NCBI GenBank assembly: GCA_934316845.1
Contig: CAKRDZ010000016.1
Coordinates: forward strand, 1 to 64,000
Direction of reading: 5' to 3'
From: an uncultured Eubacterium sp.
GTDB taxonomy: Bacteria; Bacillota; Clostridia; Lachnospirales; Lachnospiraceae
Length of the DNA: 64,000 nucleotides
The position numbers and the translations under genes are program-made. Of the stretch, positions 1 through 7,852 are shown piece after piece; position 1 is the first letter of the stretch, and the number at the start of each line of letters is the position of its first letter. The notes beneath the pieces were generated by a model, which was not told where the DNA came from, searched no databases, and saw only the letters and a list, made by a program, of their open reading frames with translations.

Positions 1-40
1 AAAATTATATTATAAGGAGGTAATCTTATGATTAAAAAAA

Positions 41-154
41 ATGAAACGAGTTGTTGCGACAACTTTATTGCTTGGAATGGTTGGCAATGCAGGGTTAGCA
101 AATGCAACAACAGCTAATGGAACAACAGTAGGTGCTGAGGAAGGAGTGGTATGA
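41..154 (+). CDS. Short signal-peptide-like ORF (37 aa), possibly frameshifted
   Basis: Reading from ATG 41 gives a 37-residue peptide with a basic start (MKRVV), a hydrophobic core (TTLLLGMVG) and an AxA-like site (LANA) before about 15 polar residues, so it looks like a secretion signal with a very short tail. The only good ribosome site (AAGGAGG, 14-20) suits ATG 28, which is in another frame and ends after 29 codons. The two frames meet in an A8 run (34-41); removing one A joins them as MIKKMKRVV. It is therefore a secreted micro-peptide, a slippage-controlled leader, or the 5' stub of a lost exported-protein gene. It ends just before the next gene. No family is recognised. Confidence 0.35.
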   Translation: MKRVVATTLLLGMVGNAGLANATTANGTTVGAEEGVV

Positions 155-155
155 A

Positions 156-1286
156 ATGAAAAGAAAAAATATATGGATTGTAGTTATCACAGTTTGTTTT
201 ATGGCGGTTATAGGGGGAGTATTGTTAAATTCAGCACGAAAAACAGGAAAACCGGAAGGAAAAAAATCAAAAGAAACTGTGGCAGAGGAGGCGGATTACA
301 GTGGATATGGAAATGAACAGGGAAATATTGAAAATGGTGGAGGGCAGACATATATTAAAAACAGAGGGATTTTATTAAAATCAAATGATGAGATAAATGG
401 AGGGATGTATTGCTTTAATACGGGGAGTGGGCAGCTTGAATTTTATTGCAGTAAAAGTGACTGCTTACACAGTGGAAGTGAATGTGTATCAAATCAAGAT
501 CTATTGTATTTGTTGAGTTATTCTGGGGAAGTATTTGGGGTTCCGGTCGGTGTGAAAAACGAAATATGGAAATGCTATAATAATGAATTAAGTTGTATTT
601 ACAGAATAAAAGATGATATTGGTGGATTATGGGGATATCAGGGGTATCTTTATTATATGACAGATTTTGGAGTTTTCCGGACTTCAATAAGCAATCCGGG
701 AAAAGAAGAAAAAATATTGGATAGACCGGTTTTGTATGAATATCTGACGTTTTATAACGACAAACTTTATTTTTGTCAGGAAGACTGGTTGTTGTATGAA
801 GCAAATTTAGATGGAAGTGATAAAAAAAGATTTTGTGATGAAAAACTTGTGTCTCCGCAGGTTTGTGGAGAGTATCTCTATTATCGAAGTGGCGAATATG
901 ATGCAAAGGGAGCTTTTCAAATGAAGAATACATTAAAAAGGATATCGCTAAAGGACAAAAGCACGGAAACGATAATAGAGGAAGTATATCAGTTTAATGT
1001 TATTATAGCAGAAAATAAAATTTATTATACCGATTTGCCGGAAGACCAGGAAACAACATTAAAGGTATTGGATCTGAAAACAGGGAAAAAGCAGAAGATA
1101 ACAAAATGTGCTACGGGATATCTTTATATATTGCCACAAAGTGAATGGATCGTAGTGGAAAAACAGGATATGGAAAAGAGCCTTTCTGATGATGAGGAAG
1201 GGGGACAGCCAACTTGTTTTTATTGTGTGAAAAAAGACGGTTCGGAAGAAGCAAAACTGGAATATCCGGAAAAAATAGAGGAGTAG
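156..1286 (+). CDS. Membrane-anchored propeller-like (DUF5050-type) protein
   Basis: 376 residues with an N-terminal membrane anchor or uncleaved signal (about residues 5-23, IWIVVITVCFMAVIGG), a charged linker, then a region of repeated strand motifs of the LYFxxxDWLLYEANLDGSDKK and YLYYMTDFGVFR kind, as in DUF5050/TolB-like beta-propellers. Before them is a Cys cluster (YCSKSDCLHSGSEC) that might bind a metal or form disulfides outside the cell. ATG 156 is chosen because AAGGAG (141-146) lies 9 bases upstream; a GTG at 132 would overlap that site. The ABC exporter begins 12 bases downstream, so the protein may be an accessory or sensor of that transporter. The exact function is not known. 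Confidence 0.6.
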   Translation: MKRKNIWIVVITVCFMAVIGGVLLNSARKTGKPEGKKSKETVAEEADYSGYGNEQGNIENGGGQTYIKNRGILLKSNDEINGGMYCFNTGSGQLEFYCSKSDCLHSGSECVSNQDLLYLLSYSGEVFGVPVGVKNEIWKCYNNELSCIYRIKDDIGGLWGYQGYLYYMTDFGVFRTSISNPGKEEKILDRPVLYEYLTFYNDKLYFCQEDWLLYEANLDGSDKKRFCDEKLVSPQVCGEYLYYRSGEYDAKGAFQMKNTLKRISLKDKSTETIIEEVYQFNVIIAENKIYYTDLPEDQETTLKVLDLKTGKKQKITKCATGYLYILPQSEWIVVEKQDMEKSLSDDEEGGQPTCFYCVKKDGSEEAKLEYPEKIEE

Positions 1287-1298
1287 GGGGAATTTTTA

Positions 1299-2045
1299 AT
1301 GCAACTGGAAATAAAAAATATCAGTAAAAACTATAAGAAAAAAACAGCATTATCAGAAGTCAGCCAGACATTTACAAAGGGCGTGTATGGACTTCTTGGA
1401 CCGAACGGGGCAGGAAAAACGACACTACTTAATATCATTGCTACTGTGCTTGCCACATCGAAGGGCGAAATCTTTTATGATGAAAAGAATATTTACGATG
1501 CTCTGGAGCAGTATCGTTCTAAAATCGGTTATCTGCCACAGAAGGTTGGATTTTATGATCATTTTACCGGGTATGATCTGATGAAATATATGTGTCATTT
1601 AAAAGGGGGAGATGTCAAAGATACAAAGCAGATGGATGAATTATTGAAACGAGTAAATTTATTTTCTGTAAAAGACAACCGCATTGCTACCTATTCCGGA
1701 GGAATGAAACAGAGACTTGGTGTGGCACAGGCTTTTTTAGGTACGCCATCGATCTTATTGCTGGATGAACCGACGGTGGGGCTTGACTTGGAAGAGCGGG
1801 CAGAATTTAAAAAAATGATCCGGGAAGCGGGGGAAAATGCCATTGTAATATTGTCAACGCATATTGTGTCGGATATTGAAGAAACGGCAGATGCTATCTT
1901 GGTGATGAGTGAAGGAAAAGTGCTGGAAAATAAGGAAATGAAGTATTATCAGGAAACGATAGCCCAGGAGGGATTGAGCGGGTTGGAACAATATTATCTG
2001 CAATTGACAGGGAGAGAGTTATATGAGACAAGAGATAAAGTATGA
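1299..2045 (+). CDS. ABC transporter ATP-binding protein
   Basis: 248-residue nucleotide-binding subunit of an ABC-2-type exporter. Walker A (GPNGAGKTT) is at residues 34-42, the signature (YSGGMKQRLG) near 131-140, Walker B (ILLLDEPTVGLD) near 152-163, and the switch histidine lies in LSTHIVSD. It would hydrolyse ATP at the inner face of the membrane to drive the permeases encoded next. Its 3' end overlaps the first permease by 23 bases, indicating coupled translation. The C-terminal tail is of the BcrA/NatA-like length. The substrate is not evident; antibiotic, peptide or lipid export are all possible. Confidence 0.92.
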   Translation: MQLEIKNISKNYKKKTALSEVSQTFTKGVYGLLGPNGAGKTTLLNIIATVLATSKGEIFYDEKNIYDALEQYRSKIGYLPQKVGFYDHFTGYDLMKYMCHLKGGDVKDTKQMDELLKRVNLFSVKDNRIATYSGGMKQRLGVAQAFLGTPSILLLDEPTVGLDLEERAEFKKMIREAGENAIVILSTHIVSDIEETADAILVMSEGKVLENKEMKYYQETIAQEGLSGLEQYYLQLTGRELYETRDKV

Positions 2046-3222
2046 ATGTAAAAAGTATATATTTACAAAAAAGAATATTGTCGTTATGGTGCTTTTGATT
2101 ATTGCTATGTTTGGAATCTTAGCTTTTAACGAGGGCGGATATTTATTCGAAAAAAGTGCACGTCGGACATTTTTTTCACAGATGAAACAGGAGTTTTCGT
2201 CTGCGGACAAGCAGCAGATTCAGGAGGAAATGGATCAAATACAGCAGGAATTGTATGACGATACGGAGGAAGGTTTAGAGCTAAACAAAGCGAAAGCAGA
2301 AGAAATAGGAAAATACGGTGTATCCAAATTGGATGAATACGGTTTTTTGTGTGCAGTGCTGCAATGCATAGAGAAGGCAGAAAAAAGAAACCGAAATATG
2401 GCGGTCATAAAAGAAAATGATTTGGATAACATGGAAGATTATGTGAAGGAAGATAACCGGATGATTGTGGATGACCTGAAATTGACCGCGGCTGTAAATA
2501 ATATGTCATATGGCTGGGTGCCGTGTCTCGGGGTGATTCTTTTCTTGTGTTCTTCGTATGCGTTAGAATATGAAAATAAGGTAAATTCACTCATTGAGAT
2601 TACGAAAAGGGGCAGAGGAGCCATTGTTACTGCAAAAATTATGACGGGTGTGTTCACAGCGGTTATTGTAAATGTGATATTTTGGATGGTGTATTTTGTT
2701 ATACAATGGGGAATTCTTGGAATGACGCCAGCTGATTGGAAAATGCCATTGTTTTTAGCGGATGAATGCCAAATGTGTGCTTCGGGACTGACGATTTTGG
2801 ATTTTCTTCTGAAACAAATGCTGGTATCTATTCTCATATCGGTGCTGGCGGCGTTATTTACGATTGTGGTGTCCAGGGTAATAAAGCGGGGAAGTTATAC
2901 CCTTTTTGTGTCGGTAATCCTTTTTGTGATAACGATGCTTCCGGATATTTTAAATACAGCCATTTACAATAATGTATTTTTGATGGATAAGACTGACTGG
3001 TATCTCATGTCTACACCGGCTTTTTACAAACTATTAGATATGGAAAAAAGGATTAATCCGGTCTCTATGCTTCATTTTGAATATTTTGTTCAGAAGCCGA
3101 GATATGTGCAGATCGCAGGGGCGTATTATAAGGCAGAAGTTTTTCCGATGCTAGTGGCGCTTGTGGGGATTGCGTTATTGGTTGTCATTTTGCTATATGA
3201 AAAAAGGAGAAGGGTACGATGA
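2023..3222 (+). CDS. ABC-2 type transporter permease
   Basis: 399-residue integral membrane protein: one N-terminal helix (about residues 15-33), a charged 120-residue extracellular Glu/Lys-rich segment, then about five further hydrophobic segments, including the C-terminal helix before the RRRVR end. This topology is typical of large ABC-2/BcrB-like permeases. It starts inside the ATPase gene and its stop overlaps the start of the second permease (GTACGATGAG), so the three genes form a tightly coupled operon. No substrate can be assigned from sequence. Confidence 0.82.
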   Translation: MRQEIKYECKKYIFTKKNIVVMVLLIIAMFGILAFNEGGYLFEKSARRTFFSQMKQEFSSADKQQIQEEMDQIQQELYDDTEEGLELNKAKAEEIGKYGVSKLDEYGFLCAVLQCIEKAEKRNRNMAVIKENDLDNMEDYVKEDNRMIVDDLKLTAAVNNMSYGWVPCLGVILFLCSSYALEYENKVNSLIEITKRGRGAIVTAKIMTGVFTAVIVNVIFWMVYFVIQWGILGMTPADWKMPLFLADECQMCASGLTILDFLLKQMLVSILISVLAALFTIVVSRVIKRGSYTLFVSVILFVITMLPDILNTAIYNNVFLMDKTDWYLMSTPAFYKLLDMEKRINPVSMLHFEYFVQKPRYVQIAGAYYKAEVFPMLVALVGIALLVVILLYEKRRRVR

Positions 3223-4043
3223 GTGGATATGAATGCAAAAAAATATGGAAAGCCAAGGCAGTCATTGGACTGCTGCTTATCAATCTTATTTTCTGTGTAG
3301 TATTCTGGGTGCAGAACCGAGGGGTGGAAAAGGCGAAAAGTACACCGGCGCTGGAAGAATTATATGAACAGATTGGCGGGGAGATTACCGGGGAAAATGC
3401 GGAGCAGATCGAAACATTAAAAAACAGACTGGATAACGTGTTTGCAATAGAAGCCAGCATAGAAGAAAAGTATAATAAGGGGGAAATAGACATTGATGAA
3501 TACATGAAATACCGTGATGAATACCACGCTATGGTAAATAAGGAGAGTGCGATAGAGGCAGTTTATGAAAAATATCTTGTCAACCGTGAGAATGGTTCCT
3601 GGATGATTTTCGATGGTTACTATAATAAACTGTTGCAGCCGGACCGCATTCCGTGGGGGCTGCTGTTGTCTGTATTTTTGATGGCATTGTTACTGGTATA
3701 TTGCGAAAATAAGGAATTATGGAGTGTGATAGCAGTTACCCGGAGAGGAAGCCGGGGTGTCTGTAGGGAAAAAATAAAAACGCTGGTTGGATTTAGCACT
3801 ATTTTTACCATTATATTTGCATTGGAAGAGGGCGTTATCAGTGCGTCGTTTTATTCATTCCGTTACCTTAGTGCACCGGTTCAAAGTGTTTCCTGTCTGG
3901 CAGATGTGAAGATTTCCATGAGTATTCTTGCGTGGTTTATTTTCAGTTTGTTTCTGCGCATTATTTTGGCAGATATATTTTCTTTCATCGTATTTTCTAT
4001 CCTTAGGATTCTTTCCTACCTCCCAACTGGCATCCAAAAATAA
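3219..4043 (+). CDS. ABC-2 type permease, probably C-terminally truncated
   Basis: 274 residues with the same plan as the preceding permease: N-terminal helix (about 12-31), a charged extracellular region, then helices near 148-165, 190-210 and 230-258. It stops abruptly after SILRILSYLPTGIQK, whereas the neighbouring paralogue has about 125 more residues and two further helices. That suggests loss of the C-terminus by deletion or recombination just upstream of pdxS, although a naturally short subunit is possible. A four-base overlap (ATGA) couples it to the upstream permease. Confidence 0.72.
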   Translation: MSGYECKKIWKAKAVIGLLLINLIFCVVFWVQNRGVEKAKSTPALEELYEQIGGEITGENAEQIETLKNRLDNVFAIEASIEEKYNKGEIDIDEYMKYRDEYHAMVNKESAIEAVYEKYLVNRENGSWMIFDGYYNKLLQPDRIPWGLLLSVFLMALLLVYCENKELWSVIAVTRRGSRGVCREKIKTLVGFSTIFTIIFALEEGVISASFYSFRYLSAPVQSVSCLADVKISMSILAWFIFSLFLRIILADIFSFIVFSILRILSYLPTGIQK

Positions 4044-4139
4044 ACAAAACTGGATATTTTCAAAGTGCCAGATATAGTGTATCATTCAAAATGAACATGT
4101 TCTTAATAAACACGATAAGTATTAGGAGGATGACATAAA

Positions 4140-5012
4140 ATGAATGAAAGATACAAATTAAATAAAGAATTGGCACAGATGTTAAAAGGCGGCGTAATCA
4201 TGGATGTTACGACACCGGAGCAGGCAAAGATCGCAGAAAATGCAGGAGCTTGTGCAGTTATGGCGCTGGAGCGTATTCCGGCAGATATCCGCGCAGCCGG
4301 CGGCGTGGCTCGTATGAGTGATCCAAAGATGATCAAGGGAATCCAGGAAGCGGTTTCCATCCCGGTTATGGCAAAGTGCCGTATCGGACATTTTGTAGAA
4401 GCACAGCTTCTGGAAGCCATTGAGATTGATTATATCGATGAAAGTGAAGTGCTTTCACCGGCAGACGATAAATATCATATTGATAAGACAAAATTCAAAG
4501 TACCGTTTGTATGTGGAGCAAAAGATCTTGGCGAGGCATTGCGCCGTATCAATGAAGGAGCATCCATGATCCGTACCAAGGGTGAGCCGGGAACCGGTGA
4601 TGTCGTACAGGCAGTGCGTCATATGCGCATGATGAATCAGGAAATTGCAAAGATCACATCGATGCGTGAAGATGAATTGTACGATGAAGCAAAGAATTTG
4701 CAGGTTCCTTATGATCTGGTTCAGTATGTACATGACAATGGCCGTATTCCGGTTGTAAACTTTGCAGCAGGCGGTGTGGCTACACCGGCAGATGCGGCAC
4801 TTATGATGCAGCTGGGCGCGGAAGGCGTATTTGTCGGATCCGGTATCTTTAAGTCCGGAAATCCGGAAAAACGTGCGCAGGCAATCGTAAAAGCGGTTAC
4901 CAATTATACCGATGCCGATATGATCGCTAAACTTTCCGAGGATCTCGGAGAGGCAATGGTAGGCATCAATGAGCAGGAAATCGAACTTTTGATGGCAGAA
5001 CGCGGGAAATAA
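4140..5012 (+). CDS. pdxS: Pyridoxal 5'-phosphate synthase lyase subunit PdxS
   Basis: 290 residues, the usual length for PdxS (SnzP/YaaD), a (beta/alpha)8 barrel that makes PLP from ribose 5-phosphate, glyceraldehyde 3-phosphate and ammonia. Family motifs include [17 protein letters not shown], the catalytic-lysine segment [11 protein letters not shown], the phosphate loop [13 protein letters not shown] and [25 protein letters not shown] (4123-4128) precedes ATG 4140. It sits 19 bases before pdxT, which supplies ammonia, so both subunits of the 12+12 synthase are made from one transcript. No MocR-type pdxR gene is nearby. Confidence 0.97.
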   Translation: MNERYKLNKELAQMLKGGVIMDVTTPEQAKIAENAGACAVMALERIPADIRAAGGVARMSDPKMIKGIQEAVSIPVMAKCRIGHFVEAQLLEAIEIDYIDESEVLSPADDKYHIDKTKFKVPFVCGAKDLGEALRRINEGASMIRTKGEPGTGDVVQAVRHMRMMNQEIAKITSMREDELYDEAKNLQVPYDLVQYVHDNGRIPVVNFAAGGVATPADAALMMQLGAEGVFVGSGIFKSGNPEKRAQAIVKAVTNYTDADMIAKLSEDLGEAMVGINEQEIELLMAERGK

Positions 5013-5031
5013 TGGAAAGGAAGTGAGCCTC

Positions 5032-5613
5032 ATGAAAATAGGTGTACTTGCTGTTCAGGGAGCGTTTGCCGAGCATTGTAAGGCAATGGAAAACCTCGGC
5101 GTGTCCTGCGTCGAGATCCGTCAGGCAAAAGATCTGGATCAAAAGCTGGACGGTCTGATCCTGCCGGGTGGCGAAAGTACCGTACAGGGAAAACTTTTGC
5201 GTGAGCTTGGTATGTTTGATACGGTAAAAAAACGGATCGAAGAGGGCTTGCCGGTACTTGCGACATGCGCCGGATTGATCCTGCTGGCAGAAAAAATTGC
5301 CGACGATACGACGGTACATTTGGCGACGCTGCCGGTTACCGTGAAACGAAATGCCTATGGCAGACAATTGGGAAGTTTCTATACCGAGCATGAATTTGAG
5401 GGGATCGGTAAGATCCCGATGACATTCATCCGTGCACCATACATTGAATCCGTCGAACCGGGAGTACAGATCCTTGCAAAAGTAGACGGAAATATCGTAG
5501 GTGTGCAGTACCGGAACCAGATTGCCATTTCTTTCCATCCGGAACTGGATGAGAGCCGGGCGATACATAAAAAGTTTCTGGCAATGTGTGAGAAAATGGC
5601 AAAAGCGGCTTAA
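5032..5613 (+). CDS. pdxT: Pyridoxal 5'-phosphate synthase glutaminase subunit PdxT
   Basis: 193-residue class I glutamine amidotransferase (SnoP/YaaE) that hydrolyses glutamine and channels ammonia to PdxS. The oxyanion motif LPGGESTVQGKL, the nucleophile cysteine in VLATCAGLILL and the His-Glu pair in ISFHPELDE are all present. ATG 5032 follows GGAAAGGA; the upstream GTG at 5023 would overlap the ribosome site. The gene ends about 50 bases before a strong palindromic terminator that closes the pdxST operon. Confidence 0.96.
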   Translation: MKIGVLAVQGAFAEHCKAMENLGVSCVEIRQAKDLDQKLDGLILPGGESTVQGKLLRELGMFDTVKKRIEEGLPVLATCAGLILLAEKIADDTTVHLATLPVTVKRNAYGRQLGSFYTEHEFEGIGKIPMTFIRAPYIESVEPGVQILAKVDGNIVGVQYRNQIAISFHPELDESRAIHKKFLAMCEKMAKAA

Positions 5614-5660
5614 ATGGGAAAAAGGAAGAAATTTCCATAAAATATTATGAAAAAAATTTA

Positions 5661-5697
5661 AAACACCATATCTTGTACAAGATATGGTGTTTTTTTG
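5661..5697 (+). terminator. Intrinsic terminator of pdxST
   Basis: A perfect 28-base palindrome at 5663-5690 (arm ACACCATATCTTGT) is followed by a run of T. It is the end of the pdxS-pdxT transcript and isolates it from the dcw promoter about 85 bases downstream. Confidence 0.9.
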
Positions 5698-5780
5698 TGC
5701 TTGTCGCTACATATGGTATTGGGAATGGGCGCAAGAGCCGAAAAATAAGGCGCTGCCTTGAAAATGTGTCAAAAAAATGC

Positions 5781-5809
5781 TTGCTTTTATCCCTAAAATG
5801 GAGTAAAAT
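5781..5809 (+). promoter_or_regulatory. Sigma-A-type promoter of mraZ/dcw operon
   Basis: TTGCTT (5781-5786), a 17-base spacer and TAAAAT (5804-5809) match a housekeeping promoter. The start would be near 5816, giving a leader of about 150 bases before mraZ. The MraZ-type boxes overlap the -10 region and continue downstream, as expected for autorepression. Confidence 0.7.
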
Positions 5810-5856
5810 TTGAGTAAAAGTGGAGCAAAGTGGAGAAAAGTGGTATAAAGTGGAGG
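5795..5856 (+). promoter_or_regulatory. MraZ operator: direct repeats at 10-bp pitch
   Basis: Four units of AAAGTGGnnn lie head to tail at 5817-5826, 5827-5836, 5837-5846 and 5847-5856; degenerate units (AAAATGGAGT at 5795 and a weaker one at 5805) extend the series upstream over the -10 element. MraZ is an AbrB-fold regulator known to bind short direct repeats upstream of its own gene, and AAAGTGG-like boxes are described in Mollicutes. The assignment rests on motif, spacing and position, not on binding data. Confidence 0.75.
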
Positions 5857-5864
5857 GCAGGGCA

Positions 5865-5906
5865 GAGACTTGTGGAGTTGCTTCAACTTTCATTCTCCCA
5901 AGTCTC
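5865..5906 (+). other. Hairpin in the mraZ leader RNA
   Basis: GAGACTTG-T-GGAG (5865-5877) can pair with CTCC-CAAGTCTC (5895-5906), a 12-bp stem with one bulged base and a 17-base loop. A smaller CTCG/CGAG stem follows near 5916-5931. There is no U-tract, so it is not a simple terminator. It may stabilise the message or affect mraZ translation. It does not match a riboswitch class known to me. Confidence 0.5.
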
Positions 5907-5966
5907 ATAACCCGCCTCGGTAAAAAACGAGTACCGCAGACCACAGAGGGAAGTTGGTGAAGTCTT

Positions 5967-6395
5967 ATGTTTATGGGTACATACGATCACAGTATCGATA
6001 CAAAAGGAAGAGTGATTGTTCCCGCAAAGTTCCGTGAAGAGCTGGGGGATTCTTTTGTAGTGACACTTGGTCTGGACGGATGTCTGTTCGTGTATCCACA
6101 GGAAGACTGGGAAAACTTCGTAAAACAGCTGCAGGAACTTCCGGGCAGCAAAGAAGCACGTAAGTTACAGCGTTATTTTATGGCAGGAGCTGCTTCGTGT
6201 GAATTGGACAAGCAGGGAAGAACATTGATTCCGGCTAATTTGCGTGAAAAAGCAGGACTGGAGAAAGATATTGTCTTTGTCGGTGTGATGGGCAAGGTTG
6301 AGATCTGGAGCAAAGAACGCTGGGCAGAAAACGATGACTTTGATAACGTGGACGATATTGCAGAACATATGTCGGATTTGGGACTTTCCTTCTAA
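5967..6395 (+). CDS. mraZ: Transcriptional regulator MraZ
   Basis: 142 residues, standard length, with two SpoVT-AbrB-like halves, each carrying the family DxxxR motif (DTKGRV near residue 11 and DKQGRT near residue 84). MraZ forms a ring-shaped oligomer and represses the dcw operon it heads. ATG 5967 gives the usual MFMGxYxHxIDxKGR N-terminus; an in-frame ATG at 5973 is less likely. The boxes upstream at 5795-5856 are its probable operator. It is followed after 33 bases by rsmH, the normal order. Confidence 0.95.
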   Translation: MFMGTYDHSIDTKGRVIVPAKFREELGDSFVVTLGLDGCLFVYPQEDWENFVKQLQELPGSKEARKLQRYFMAGAASCELDKQGRTLIPANLREKAGLEKDIVFVGVMGKVEIWSKERWAENDDFDNVDDIAEHMSDLGLSF

Positions 6396-6428
6396 TCAGG
6401 CAGTACATAGAAGGGGGCGCGAAAAACG

Positions 6429-7367
6429 ATGGAATTTAAACATGTTTCCGTATTACTTGACGAATGCATCGAGGGACTGGCGGTAAAGCCGGATGGTATC
6501 TATGTGGACGGAACCCTTGGAGGAGCCGGACATGCCTTCCATGTATGCGAGAGATTGTCGGAAAAAGGACAGTTTATCGGAATCGACCAGGACGAAGCGG
6601 CAATCCGGACTTCGACAGAGCGCTTGCAGCCGTTTGGAGAGCGTGTGCATCTTGTGCGGAGCAATTATGTCAACGTAAAGCAGGTAGTAAAAGAACTGCA
6701 GATAGATAAGGTAGATGGGATCCTTTTGGATCTTGGCGTATCTTCGTATCAATTGGATACGAAAGAACGCGGATTTTCGTATATGGCAGATGCGCCGCTG
6801 GATATGCGTATGGATCAGAGCCGGGATTTTACGGCGAAAGATCTCATAAACACCTATCCGGAGGAAAAATTATACGAAATCATAAAACACTATGGGGAAG
6901 AGCGGTATGCAAAAAGTATCGCGAGAAATATCTGTAAGAAACGACAGGAAAAAGAGATCGAAACGACGGGAGAACTCGTCGATATTATAAGAAGTTCCAT
7001 GCCGGCAAAGGCAAAAAATGGAAAAGGCCACCCGGCGAAGCGGACGTTTCAGGCGATCCGTATTGAACTCAATCACGAGCTGGATGTTTTGCAGGACGCT
7101 TTGGAGGATATGGTGGAACTGCTCAATCCGGGAGGAAGATTGTGCATTATCACGTTTCATTCTCTGGAAGACCGGATCGTGAAAAACTTTTTCCGGAAAA
7201 TGGAAAATCCATGCACCTGTCCGCCGGATTTCCCGGTTTGTGTATGTGGGAAAAAACCAAAAGGAAAAGTAATTACCAGAAAACCAATTCTTCCGGGTGA
7301 GGAAGAATTAGAAGTAAATTCACGTTCAAAAAGCGCAAAATTACGTATATTTGAGCGGGGAGAATAA
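6429..7367 (+). CDS. rsmH: 16S rRNA (cytosine(1402)-N4)-methyltransferase
   Basis: 312 residues, as usual for RsmH (MraW), which methylates N4 of C1402 in the ribosomal P site using S-adenosylmethionine. The SAM-binding loop ([10 protein letters not shown]) is near residues 27-36, the [12 protein letters not shown] motif near 99-110, the substrate segment [12 protein letters not shown] near 203-214 and the [10 protein letters not shown] motif near 242-251. AGGGGGC lies just upstream of ATG 6429. Second gene of the dcw cluster, 18 bases before the ftsL-like gene. Confidence 0.97.
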   Translation: MEFKHVSVLLDECIEGLAVKPDGIYVDGTLGGAGHAFHVCERLSEKGQFIGIDQDEAAIRTSTERLQPFGERVHLVRSNYVNVKQVVKELQIDKVDGILLDLGVSSYQLDTKERGFSYMADAPLDMRMDQSRDFTAKDLINTYPEEKLYEIIKHYGEERYAKSIARNICKKRQEKEIETTGELVDIIRSSMPAKAKNGKGHPAKRTFQAIRIELNHELDVLQDALEDMVELLNPGGRLCIITFHSLEDRIVKNFFRKMENPCTCPPDFPVCVCGKKPKGKVITRKPILPGEEELEVNSRSKSAKLRIFERGE

Positions 7368-7387
7368 GAAATGACAGGAGGATTATG

Positions 7388-7828
7388 ATGGCAGTGAAGA
7401 CAAGATATGTGTATGGCACGGAAGCAGAAAAATTGTATGCTGCACCGAGACGAAGACCGGAGCATGAAACAGAGCGTCGTCCGGAACGCAGACCGGCAGT
7501 AAGACCACAGCCGAAACAGCGTGTGGACAAAGTGTCTGTGTTATTGATCGCGCTTACGTTTGCGGTTGCATTTGGCATTTGTTTTTCTTATGTGCAGATG
7601 CAGTCCAAGAAGACGATGCTTAGTAAAAATGTGGTTGCTCTGGAGAGCGAAGTGATGGAGATGGAGAAGACGAATTCCAATGCTTCACAGGCGTTGCAGG
7701 AGAATCTGGATCTGTCTGCGGTATACAAAAAAGCCACAAAAGAACTTGGCATGAAGACCGCATCTCAGAGCCAGATATATACGTATGAGAGCAAGAAGAG
7801 TACGCAGGTACGTCTGCATAAAAAATAA
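7388..7828 (+). CDS. ftsL: FtsL-like septum protein
   Basis: About 146 residues: a basic, Arg/Pro-rich cytoplasmic tail (residues 1-45), one membrane helix (about 50-68, SVLLIALTFAVAFGICFSY) and a periplasmic-side coiled coil (VALESEVMEMEKTNSNASQ) ending in a Lys-rich tail. This matches FtsL/DivIC-type single-pass divisome proteins by plan and position between rsmH and the PBPs, although sequence conservation in the family is low. Of the tandem ATGs at 7385 and 7388, the second fits AGGAGG at 7376-7381 better. Confidence 0.75.
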   Translation: MAVKTRYVYGTEAEKLYAAPRRRPEHETERRPERRPAVRPQPKQRVDKVSVLLIALTFAVAFGICFSYVQMQSKKTMLSKNVVALESEVMEMEKTNSNASQALQENLDLSAVYKKATKELGMKTASQSQIYTYESKKSTQVRLHKK

Positions 7829-7852
7829 AGTGCCTGGAAGAAGGGAAGATAG

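Noticed and set aside
4093..4102. LexA (SOS) box GAACATGTTC upstream of pdxS
   Set aside because: The Bacillus-type LexA site needs GAAC-n4-GTTC; here the halves are two bases apart, so spacing is wrong.
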